DNA of 13,047 bases from Marisimplicoccus sp038110465 (GTDB lineage: Bacteria; Bacteroidota; Bacteroidia; Flavobacteriales; Flavobacteriaceae), in NCBI GenBank assembly GCA_038110465.1, contig JAYNJU010000015.1, positions 1 through 13,047 of the forward strand. Direction: 5' to 3'. The notes under the pieces were generated by a model that ran no database searches, was not told the DNA's origin, and was given only the letters and a program-made list of their open reading frames with translations. The position numbers and the translations under genes were made by a program. Shown here piece by piece: positions 7,544 through 13,047 of this stretch (positions are counted from its first letter, which is position 1; every line of letters begins with the position of its first letter).

Positions 7544-7708
7544 AACCAAATTTCAATATCTCAAAAAAGAATATATTAAATTTTTAAATTTTAAATTTTA
7601 TTTGTTTCAAAATATCAATTTGGTAAAAATCAAATATTTCATTGATTAATTAATTAGTCTCATAATTACGATGTATAGATTTGGAGGCTTAATAAACAAT
7701 CTATAATT
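7544..7708 (+). promoter_or_regulatory. A/T-rich intergenic region upstream of the torF-glnK-amtB operon
   Basis: This is the longest gap in the window. It holds three A3T4-5 tracts (AAATTTTT AAATTTT AAATTTT, 7578-7599) that could bend DNA or act as an UP-like element. They sit inside imperfect inverted repeats: TTGAAAC at 7540 with GTTTCAA at 7604, and ACCAAATT at 7545 with AATTTGGT at 7617. A candidate promoter lies in the 3' part. No open frame of credible length or RNA gene was found. A sigma-54/NtrC-type GG-N10-GC site was looked for and not seen. Confidence 0.5.
7654..7683 (+). promoter_or_regulatory. Candidate Bacteroidota-type promoter for the ammonium operon
   Basis: TAGATTTG at 7676-7683 matches the Bacteroidota -7 consensus TAnnTTTG exactly. 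An imperfect -33-like TTAG (consensus TTTG/TTG) lies 18 bases upstream at 7654-7657. The spacing to the torF ATG at 7709 leaves a leader of about 20 nt, which is plausible. The weak -33 match and the A/T-rich background limit confidence; a sigma-70-like TATAGAT overlaps the same bases. Confidence 0.35.
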
Positions 7709-8380
7709 ATGAAATATTTAAAAAATACTTTTTCCAAATTAAGCAGAATTGGGGTTTTTTCTCTTTTAGCAATTTCATCATCTAACTTATCTTATTCTCA
7801 AGATTTTGGAGCTGATGTTGTTAGCTCTTATGTTTGGAGAGGTACACAATTTGGTTCCGGAGTGCATGTTCAACCATATATGACATTAGGCTCTGGCAAT
7901 CTTGAAGCAGGTGTTTGGGGTAGTTTTCCAACAACAGCTCAAGGTGGTGGAAATGAATTAGATGCATATTTAAGCTATGATTTTGGTCCACTTGCTTTAA
8001 CATTAACTAATTTTACTTTTCCAGGAGATGGAGGAGTTTACCCTGAAGATGGATATGGATTTTTTCAAGGCAATTACACAGAAGTTAGTGGATCTACATC
8101 CTTTATGGGTATTGATTTAATGGCTGGATATTTTACTGAAGTAGAAGCTCTATATGTTGAGTTTGGTTTTTCTGCTGGTCCAGTAGATATAGCTCTTGCC
8201 TATGGAGATGATCAAGGTGATGCATGGTATGCAAATGGAGGAGCTGGAATTGTAAATATGTCTTTCAGCGGATCAAAAGAAATACAAATTTCTGATTCAT
8301 ACTCTCTACCTGTCTTTGGTTCATTTATACTTAATCCTAAAGCTGAAACAGCCTTTTTAGTTTTTGGATTTAGTTTTTAA
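7709..8380 (+). CDS. TorF-family putative porin (outer-membrane beta-barrel)
   Basis: A 223-residue outer-membrane protein. A signal peptide spans about 1-30 (cleavage after SYS, mature start QDFGADV). The mature protein opens with the family signature SSYVWRGTQFG (39-49), continues with alternating beta-strand patterns rich in Gly, Tyr and Phe (e.g. LDAYLSYDFGPLALTL, 84-99), and closes with NPKAETAFLVFGFSF. This ends in the C-terminal aromatic residue expected of BAM-inserted barrels. Family length is similar. The gene lies 11 bp upstream of glnK and is followed by amtB with no terminator between. I infer that this porin gives ammonium or another small nitrogen compound access to the periplasm; the family's substrate is not established. 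No Shine-Dalgarno lies at normal distance; a GGAGG at 7683-7687 is too far upstream. Confidence 0.85.
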   Translation: MKYLKNTFSKLSRIGVFSLLAISSSNLSYSQDFGADVVSSYVWRGTQFGSGVHVQPYMTLGSGNLEAGVWGSFPTTAQGGGNELDAYLSYDFGPLALTLTNFTFPGDGGVYPEDGYGFFQGNYTEVSGSTSFMGIDLMAGYFTEVEALYVEFGFSAGPVDIALAYGDDQGDAWYANGGAGIVNMSFSGSKEIQISDSYSLPVFGSFILNPKAETAFLVFGFSF

Positions 8381-8391
8381 AACAAATTATT

Positions 8392-8730
8392 ATGAAAAAA
8401 ATAGAAGCAATTATTAGAAAGTCAAAATTTGACGAAGTAGTAAAAGCTCTGCAAGATGCAGAAGTTTACTTTTTCAGCTACTGGGATGTTACCGGAGTTG
8501 GAAATGAAAAAATCGGTAAGGTATACCGTGGGATAACATATAGTACTAAAGATATTCAAAGAAGATATTTATCAATTGTTGTTTCAGACTCATTTGTTGA
8601 AGCAACTGTAAATGCTATTTTAAAGTCTGGAAGTACAGGTAATGTAGGTGATGGTAAAATTTTCATTCTACCTTGTGAAGAGGCCTACAGAATTAGAACA
8701 GGAGAAAAAGGAACAAAATCATTTAACTAA
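8392..8730 (+). CDS. glnK: Nitrogen regulatory protein P-II (GlnK-type)
   Basis: A 112-residue PII trimer-forming signal protein of standard length, predicted to sense ATP/ADP and 2-oxoglutarate and to gate the adjacent AmtB. Clear landmarks are the start KKIEAIIRKSKFDEV, the T-loop base TGVGNEK (34-40), YRG (45-47) and the B-loop TGNVGDGKIF (82-91). The C-terminal RIRTGEKG (100-107) completes the nucleotide site. The T-loop is one residue shorter than in E. coli GlnB. Tyr45 aligns with the uridylylated Tyr51, but Gln39 (2-oxoglutarate/Mg site) is replaced by Glu39, and Lys58 aligns with an Arg in DIQRR (54-58). The regulatory response may therefore differ from the enterobacterial model. The gene sits 11 bp after torF and 4 bp before the amtB start. 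Confidence 0.95.
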   Translation: MKKIEAIIRKSKFDEVVKALQDAEVYFFSYWDVTGVGNEKIGKVYRGITYSTKDIQRRYLSIVVSDSFVEATVNAILKSGSTGNVGDGKIFILPCEEAYRIRTGEKGTKSFN

Positions 8731-8734
8731 GACT

Positions 8735-9973
8735 ATGGAATTATTAACTACAAATAATGTTTGGATGATGCTTTGTGCAGCATTAGTATTTTTTATGCAT
8801 CTTGGATTTTCATTTTTAGAAATTGGATTAACAAGACAAAAAAACACAATCAATATTCTATTTAAGAACTTCTTTATAATAACAGTTGGTTTAATAGCAT
8901 ATTGCTTGATTGGTTTTAACTTAATGTACCCTGGAGATTTTAATATAATTGGAGGTAATGGAATTCTTGGATTCGCGGGGTTTGGCTTGGACGCGAATGC
9001 TGCATCAGATTTATCTTATAATGAAGGATATACTTATTGGACTGACTTTTTGTTCCAAGGAATGTTTGCTGCAACAGCTGGTACTATAATTTCCGGAGCT
9101 GTAGCAGAAAGGATTAAAATTAATTCTTTCATGCTAATTGTATTACTATATATAACAATTGTATATCCAATTGTTGGTTCATGGCAGTGGGGATCAGGAT
9201 TTTTATCTTCCCTTACAGAGGATGTTGGATTTTATGATTTTGCTGGATCAACATTAGTGCATTCAGTAGGAGGATGGGGAGCTCTGGTAATTATTTATTT
9301 ACTTGGAGCAAGAAAAGGTAAATTTGATGAATCTGGAAACCCACTTGCAATTCCTGGATCTAATATTCCTTTATCTGCAGCAGGTGTTTTAATTCTGTGG
9401 CTTGGATGGTTTGGATTTAATGGTGGATCAGTTTTATCTGCTGATCCCGCAAATACTTCATTAGTTTTAGTCACAACTTGTCTTGCTGCAGCTGCAGGTG
9501 GTCTAGGAGCTGCTTTTTTCTCAGGTTTACTTTATAAAAATCTGGATATAACAATGTTCATGAATGGAGTGCTGGGGGGACTAGTTGGAATTACTGCAGG
9601 AGCAGATCAAATGGGGCCAACTGAAGCTATTATAATTGGTATAATTGGTGGTGTAATAGTTGTTCTTGGCGTAGCTTTACTTGATAAATGTAAATTAGAT
9701 GATCCTGTTGGTGCGATACCTGTTCACCTTTTTGCAGGAATTTGGGGAACTTTAGCAGTTGGAATTTTTGGTGCCTCTGCAAGTTTTGATCAATTTATGG
9801 TGCAACTTGCAAGTGTTGGGATAGTAGGTTTATTCTGTGTGATATGTACTTTAATAATTGTGTTAATTGTTAAGGCGTTTATTGGACTTAGAGTTTCAGA
9901 AGAAGAAGAGTCTAGAGGTTTAGATATCGCTGAACATGGAACAGGTGCATATGGAGATTTTTCTATGAGATAA
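8735..9973 (+). CDS. amtB: Ammonium transporter (Amt/AmtB family)
   Basis: A 412-residue inner-membrane ammonium channel with about 11 hydrophobic segments. Pore residues are visible: Asp168 in YDFAGSTLVH, and the twin histidines His176 (TLVHSVGG) and His331 (IPVHLFAGIWG). The characteristic QGMFAATAGTIISGAVAERI lies at 108-127. The cytosolic tail RVSEEEESRGLDIAEHG (386-402) is the conserved regulatory region that couples subunits and meets PII. The ATG at 8735 was chosen because it falls 4 bp after glnK and starts directly at helix 1 (NNVWMMLCAALVFFMH). The frame is open to 8648, but that would overlap glnK by 83 bp and add a non-family extension. No cleaved signal peptide is evident. Pairing with glnK is the classic arrangement in which PII blocks the pore when nitrogen is plentiful. 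Confidence 0.96.
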   Translation: MELLTTNNVWMMLCAALVFFMHLGFSFLEIGLTRQKNTINILFKNFFIITVGLIAYCLIGFNLMYPGDFNIIGGNGILGFAGFGLDANAASDLSYNEGYTYWTDFLFQGMFAATAGTIISGAVAERIKINSFMLIVLLYITIVYPIVGSWQWGSGFLSSLTEDVGFYDFAGSTLVHSVGGWGALVIIYLLGARKGKFDESGNPLAIPGSNIPLSAAGVLILWLGWFGFNGGSVLSADPANTSLVLVTTCLAAAAGGLGAAFFSGLLYKNLDITMFMNGVLGGLVGITAGADQMGPTEAIIIGIIGGVIVVLGVALLDKCKLDDPVGAIPVHLFAGIWGTLAVGIFGASASFDQFMVQLASVGIVGLFCVICTLIIVLIVKAFIGLRVSEEEESRGLDIAEHGTGAYGDFSMR

Positions 9974-9995
9974 TAACTTCTATTATTTTCATTCT

Positions 9996-10023
9996 AAAAG
10001 GAGATCAATTGATCTCCTTTTTT
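9996..10023 (+). terminator. Rho-independent terminator after amtB
   Basis: A perfect 13+13 bp inverted repeat (left arm AAAAGGAGATCAA at 9996-10008, right arm TTGATCTCCTTTT at 10009-10021) can fold as an 11-bp stem with an AATT loop. It is followed by a run ending in six T (10018-10023). It lies 23 bp after the amtB stop and closes the torF-glnK-amtB operon. The A-run on the 5' side makes it potentially bidirectional, but the next gene is co-directional. Confidence 0.9.
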
Positions 10024-10050
10024 GATTTTGATATATATTAGATTATAAAT

Positions 10051-11562
10051 ATGAAGTCTGTAATAATTATAGGGAGCGGAATTAATGGATTAGTAGCAGC
10101 TAATTATTTAATTAAGGAAGGCTATAAGGTTATCATAATTGAAAAGAAATCAAGTACAGGTGGAGCTTGCATTAAAGATAGTACAGAGATTGATGGTCAA
10201 AATATAGATTTTGCATATGGAGCAACAGTTCTTGGGATGATGCAAGACTTTGTATTTAATGATACAGGATTGAGTAAGAAAGTTTATGGATATTATCCAA
10301 AAACACCTAAGCTAGTTTTTTTTAAGGATGAAAAAGTAAGTACTAAAATTTTTCAAGATCACAAGCATCTAGAACTAGAACTTAAAAATAGATGGGGAGA
10401 AACAGGTAAAGTAAATGAGTTTAGAGAAGATGAAAATAAAGTAATTGATTTTATTCAAAATCTTTATAAAAATGCATTGAGTCCATCAATCGAATTAGCA
10501 GAGAAAGAGCTTGGAACAGAACTTACTAAACTTTGGGTTACTGGATCAGCAAAAGATTTATTAGATCATTATTTTACATCTGAAAAAACAAAGTTATATA
10601 TGGGTATGACAGTTATTGAAAGTGGACCAGCCTCAATTAAAGATTCAGGAACTGCATTTACAATTCCTTTGATGGACTCTGGATCTATATACGATGGTTA
10701 TTGGGGATTTGTTAAAATTGGAATCTGGAAGATAACTGAAGAGCTTACTAAAATTAATAAAGAACTTGGAGTTAAATTTTTTCTTGACTCAACTATTAAT
10801 GAAGTTGATAGTGACAACAATAAAATAACTTTTGATCAAGATAATAAGACAGTTATTTTGAATTATGATAGTTTAATTTTTGCAACTGATCCAATCACTC
10901 CTTCATCCATTATTAAAAACTTCAATCAAAAAATAGATCTTGAAACAATTGGAACTAGCGGTAAAGTAACTGCATTCTTTAAAAATCCTGTCAGGTGGGT
11001 TGACTCAAATAATTTTTCTGATTCTTTTAGGTTTATATTTTCAGTAGATACTTTGGAGAAATTTGAAAAAGCAAGTCAAGATGCATATAACAATGTTTAT
11101 GATTATTCTCCAGGATATATCCAAATATATCCTGAAGGAAGTGCTCAAAGAAAAATGAATAATTTTGAAAGTTTTGATAAACTAATATTCTTTACTAAAA
11201 ATTTAAGTTTTGATAAAAAATCTGAAATGGCAGAAAAAGTTAAAGAAAAAATAGTTTCAGCAGTATTACCTCACATTGAAAATCCTGAAGATTTAGTTTA
11301 TTCTAAATTTTTGACTCCCAAAGATTTAAAAGAAATTTTTTTATTTCCTCAGGGTAATATTGATCATGTAACCTTAACTGGAAACCAAAATTTTAATAAA
11401 AGAAACTACAGTATTAATTCAAACAATTTTTACTCATATTATGACTATAAAAATATTTTTTACTGTGGAGCTGGTAGTTTCCCATGCGGAAGCGTTGCAG
11501 GCACACCAGGCTATATGTGCTCTCAACAAATAATCAGAAATTCAAAATTTAATGAAAATTAA
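10051..11562 (+). CDS. FAD-dependent NAD(P)-type oxidoreductase (PYROXD2/CrtI-like)
   Basis: A 503-residue flavoprotein of the phytoene desaturase/PYROXD2-like group. The N-terminal Rossmann FAD motif IIGSGINGLVAANYL (G8, G10, G13) ends with the ribose-binding acidic residue E31, followed by STGGAC. The middle has DSGTAFTIPLMDSGSIYDGYWGFVKIGIWKITEEL (198-232), a PYROXD2-like block. The C-terminal part has QGNIDHVTLTGNQ (434-446) and the second FAD contact FYCGAGSFPCGSVAGTPGYM (470-489). Length matches the family. It probably oxidises, desaturates or isomerises a substrate in the cytosol or at the membrane. No carotenoid genes are nearby, so a carotenoid role is not supported. It starts 27 bp after the amtB terminator and overlaps the gntP-like gene by 11 bp, suggesting coupled expression with a carboxylate permease. 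Confidence 0.88.
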   Translation: MKSVIIIGSGINGLVAANYLIKEGYKVIIIEKKSSTGGACIKDSTEIDGQNIDFAYGATVLGMMQDFVFNDTGLSKKVYGYYPKTPKLVFFKDEKVSTKIFQDHKHLELELKNRWGETGKVNEFREDENKVIDFIQNLYKNALSPSIELAEKELGTELTKLWVTGSAKDLLDHYFTSEKTKLYMGMTVIESGPASIKDSGTAFTIPLMDSGSIYDGYWGFVKIGIWKITEELTKINKELGVKFFLDSTINEVDSDNNKITFDQDNKTVILNYDSLIFATDPITPSSIIKNFNQKIDLETIGTSGKVTAFFKNPVRWVDSNNFSDSFRFIFSVDTLEKFEKASQDAYNNVYDYSPGYIQIYPEGSAQRKMNNFESFDKLIFFTKNLSFDKKSEMAEKVKEKIVSAVLPHIENPEDLVYSKFLTPKDLKEIFLFPQGNIDHVTLTGNQNFNKRNYSINSNNFYSYYDYKNIFYCGAGSFPCGSVAGTPGYMCSQQIIRNSKFNEN

Positions 11563-12820
11563 ATTTGGTGTTAAACCCTATATTATTCTATTATTAGCTT
11601 CTGTTATTTCAGGGTTATTATTGAATTTAAAATTAAATGATATATCAACTCTCATTTTTGAGGGATTTAAAAATATTATAACTGGTATTGGACCTATAAT
11701 AATTATTGGAACTATCTTGGGAAAGTTTCTTCAAGAAACTGGAGCAACCAGTAAAATGGTGACGACATTCATTTCAATGTTTGGATTGTCAAATATGCCT
11801 CTAACATTTAATATTCTAGGCTTTATAATATCTATACCTGTATTTTGTGATGCAGCATTTATATTAATGTCTTCAATTATTAAAGAAATATCTAGAGTAT
11901 CAGGAAGAAAAATGATAATTCTGACTGTATGTCTAGCAACAGGTTTGTATTCAGCTCATGTTTTTGTTCCCCCTACCCCTGGTCCTCTTGCAGCTTCGGC
12001 TTTAATTGGTGCTGATGTTGGTTTACTGTTATTAATAGGATTAACCATTGGAATAGCAGTATCATTAGCAGGATATATATGGATTAGAGTATTATTAAAA
12101 AAAGACTTTCAATTAAGCAGTGATTCTAAATCTTATTATAAACTAAGTAATGAAAAATCTATAACAGTTTTCCTTCCAATCATTATTCCAATTATTTTGA
12201 TATCAATTTCAACTTTAATAAAGTACCCATCACTTAATATAATTGAAAATGAGATAACAAATTTTATTGACTTTATTGGTAAGCCAGAAGTTTCTCTATT
12301 TATTGGTCTAATTATTTCAACAGTATTTATAAAAAGAGATGATTCCAAAAATATTTCAAAATGGATTGGAAATTCTCTAAAAAACTCATTTGATATATTA
12401 CTTATTACTGGTGCAGGTGGAGCATTAGGGTTCATAATAAGATCATCGGGATTAATTGAATCTTTAGGGATAGTAAATTTTAATGGTACATATGGGCTAG
12501 TATCTGTTTTTTTAATTGCTGCTTTAATTAAGACAGTTCAGGGTTCATCAACAGTTGCAATTATCACAACATGTGCTTTGGTAGCACCTCTTGCTGATCA
12601 GATTGGAATTATTAGTGAAATTGAAAAAGTACTTATAATAACTTCTATAGGTTCTGGTGCTATGACAGTTTCTCATTTTAACGACAGCTATTTTTGGGTT
12701 GTTACAAAATATTCAAATTTGGAAATAAAAGAGGTTGTGAAATTTTTTACATCTGCTACTCTAGTTCAAGGTCTTATTGGACTATTAACTTCAGTGGTTA
12801 TTTTTCTTTTACTAACTTAG
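11552..12820 (+). CDS. GntP family permease (gluconate/organic acid:H+ symporter type)
   Basis: A 422-residue inner-membrane transporter with about 12 hydrophobic segments, near family length. Family signatures are IPVFCDAAFILM (95-106), AHVFVPPTPGPLAA (135-148), KTVQGSSTVAIIT (327-339) and GSGAMTVSHFNDSYFWVV (367-384). These are characteristic of GntP transporters, which carry gluconate, glycerate or related hydroxy-acids, or D-serine, with protons. The substrate cannot be fixed from sequence. The start at 11552 lies 11 bp inside the flavoprotein gene, pointing to translational coupling; the oxidoreductase might act on the imported acid or its product, but this is inference from position only. 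The stop is TAG, uncommon in this window, and it lies in an inverted repeat with the next start. Confidence 0.93.
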   Translation: MKIKFGVKPYIILLLASVISGLLLNLKLNDISTLIFEGFKNIITGIGPIIIIGTILGKFLQETGATSKMVTTFISMFGLSNMPLTFNILGFIISIPVFCDAAFILMSSIIKEISRVSGRKMIILTVCLATGLYSAHVFVPPTPGPLAASALIGADVGLLLLIGLTIGIAVSLAGYIWIRVLLKKDFQLSSDSKSYYKLSNEKSITVFLPIIIPIILISISTLIKYPSLNIIENEITNFIDFIGKPEVSLFIGLIISTVFIKRDDSKNISKWIGNSLKNSFDILLITGAGGALGFIIRSSGLIESLGIVNFNGTYGLVSVFLIAALIKTVQGSSTVAIITTCALVAPLADQIGIISEIEKVLIITSIGSGAMTVSHFNDSYFWVVTKYSNLEIKEVVKFFTSATLVQGLIGLLTSVVIFLLLT

Positions 12821-12835
12821 AATCATGAAGTTAGT
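12811..12835 (+). repeat. 8-bp inverted repeat spanning gntP stop and the next start codon
   Basis: ACTAACTT (12811-12818) and AAGTTAGT (12828-12835) are perfect complements with a 9-nt loop that contains the ATG of the next gene (12825-12827). The left arm covers the first base of the gntP-like TAG stop. There is no following T-run, so it is unlikely to be a terminator; it could be a translational coupling or initiation hairpin. Chance in A/T-rich sequence is possible. Confidence 0.45.
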
Positions 12836-13007
12836 GACATTAATTAGTTGTTTAGTTATTTATAGCTTATCCTATGGGAATATTTCACCAACTTCAAATT
12901 TTCAATTTGATAATAAGGTTAATATCTATCTTGATTCAATTATTAAGTATAAACAGGCATATCCCAAAAAAGCATTAGAATTTGGGTTGATCCAAAAGAA
13001 AATTTAG
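12825..13007 (+). CDS. 5' end of an exported protein, possibly TPR-containing; broken near 12981
   Basis: An open frame of 60 codons that begins 4 bp after the GntP permease stop, consistent with the same operon. It starts with a signal peptide-like stretch (MKLVTLISCLVIYSLSYG). The next ~35 residues (DNKVNIYLDSIIKYK, then YPKKALEFG) resemble the first TPR helix pair seen in exported N-termini of Bacteroidota sensor kinases and TPR proteins, where phrases like PxKALxYG are common; this is a weak resemblance. The frame stops at TAG 13005-13007. From about 12983 another frame encodes a beta-lactamase-like tail, so the last residues (LIQKKI) are probably not native. I read it as the true start of a longer gene whose remainder is missing here because of a deletion, frameshift or assembly join. 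Function not assigned. Confidence 0.45.
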   Translation: MKLVTLISCLVIYSLSYGNISPTSNFQFDNKVNIYLDSIIKYKQAYPKKALEFGLIQKKI

Positions 13008-13047
13008 CTGTTATTTTCCTTACACAAGTAAGAGATGAGAATTATGA
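12983..13047 (+). CDS. C-terminal fragment of a serine beta-lactamase-like (S12) protein
   Basis: In the frame of base 12983, 21 codons read without a stop to the window edge and begin WVDPKENLAVIFLTQ. This matches the conserved last strand of class C beta-lactamase/esterase-like S12 proteins, which typically read (Y)FWVDPxExLxxVFLTQ. No catalytic SxxK or YxN motifs are present upstream in any frame, so only the tail exists here. The base run TTTGGG just before (12981-12986) is shared between the expected Phe-Trp codons and the upstream frame, which suggests where two sequences were joined. It may be a gene remnant or an assembly artefact. Confidence 0.4.

Noticed and set aside
7578..7600. 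A/T repeats as iterons or a CRISPR-like array
   Set aside because: Only three 7-8 base units of pure A/T, no spacers and no replication gene nearby; best seen as A-tracts in a promoter region.
7683..7687. GGAGG as a Shine-Dalgarno site for torF
   Set aside because: It is 21 nt from the ATG with no nearer in-frame start, and it overlaps the end of the candidate promoter element, so it is probably not a ribosome site.
8648..8734. Upstream ATG giving AmtB a 29-residue N-terminal extension
   Set aside because: It would overlap most of the glnK C-terminus, the residues are charged and unlike Amt N-termini, and the ATG at 8735 sits 4 bp after glnK and directly before helix 1.
10051..11562. Carotenoid desaturase or isomerase (crtI/crtN) assignment
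   Set aside because: The FAD fold matches, but the central DSG...GYWGFVK block and C-terminal motif look PYROXD2-like, and no crtB or other carotenoid gene is adjacent.
12136..12435. Minus-strand open frame of 99 codons inside the GntP permease gene
   Set aside because: Antisense shadow of membrane-segment codons; no plausible start context or domain.

Overview
The window is a compact, AT-rich stretch of bacterial chromosome (roughly 30% G+C by eye), almost entirely coding. No rRNA, tRNA, CRISPR array or mobile element is visible. Lineage points to an AT-rich marine-type bacterium, most probably Bacteroidota. Starts have no Shine-Dalgarno sequence at normal spacing and sit in A/T-rich leaders. 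The PII protein carries a T-loop variant (YRG-TYST-DIQRR) that I associate with Bacteroidota. A TAnnTTTG-type promoter element lies before the one clear operon. This is inference; other AT-rich marine lineages (e.g. Marinimicrobia) are not excluded.

Region 1 (1-1020): the 3' part of a Tas-type aldo/keto reductase runs in from the left edge and abuts, stop to stop, a DUF805 membrane protein on the minus strand.

Region 2 (1052-4827): a two-gene unit. A GT42/DUF115-like putative glycosyltransferase overlaps by one base (TAATG) a 1007-residue protein fusing an APH/hydroxylysine-kinase-like domain, an M23 metallopeptidase domain and a class III PLP domain. Kinase plus PLP phospholyase suggests phosphorylation of an amino alcohol followed by elimination of phosphate and ammonia. 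The role of the embedded peptidase is unexplained; this is the most interesting object in the window.

Region 3 (4842-7543): a minus-strand exported amidase_2 (AmpD-like) faces, across a 43-bp divergent gap, an M20 metallopeptidase (CPS1/PM20D1-like). The M20 gene overlaps a secreted SOUL haem-binding protein gene.

Region 4 (7544-10023): a 165-bp A/T-rich regulatory gap, then a nitrogen-acquisition operon: TorF-like outer-membrane porin, GlnK-type PII regulator and AmtB ammonium channel, closed by a strong intrinsic terminator. The model is outer-membrane entry, inner-membrane ammonium transport and PII gating.

Region 5 (10051-13047): a PYROXD2/CrtI-like FAD oxidoreductase overlaps a GntP-family organic-acid permease, followed by the first ~50 codons of a secreted protein. 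Near 12981-12986 its reading frame is replaced by the tail of a serine beta-lactamase-like protein in another frame. This looks like a deletion, frameshifted junction or assembly chimera at the right edge.
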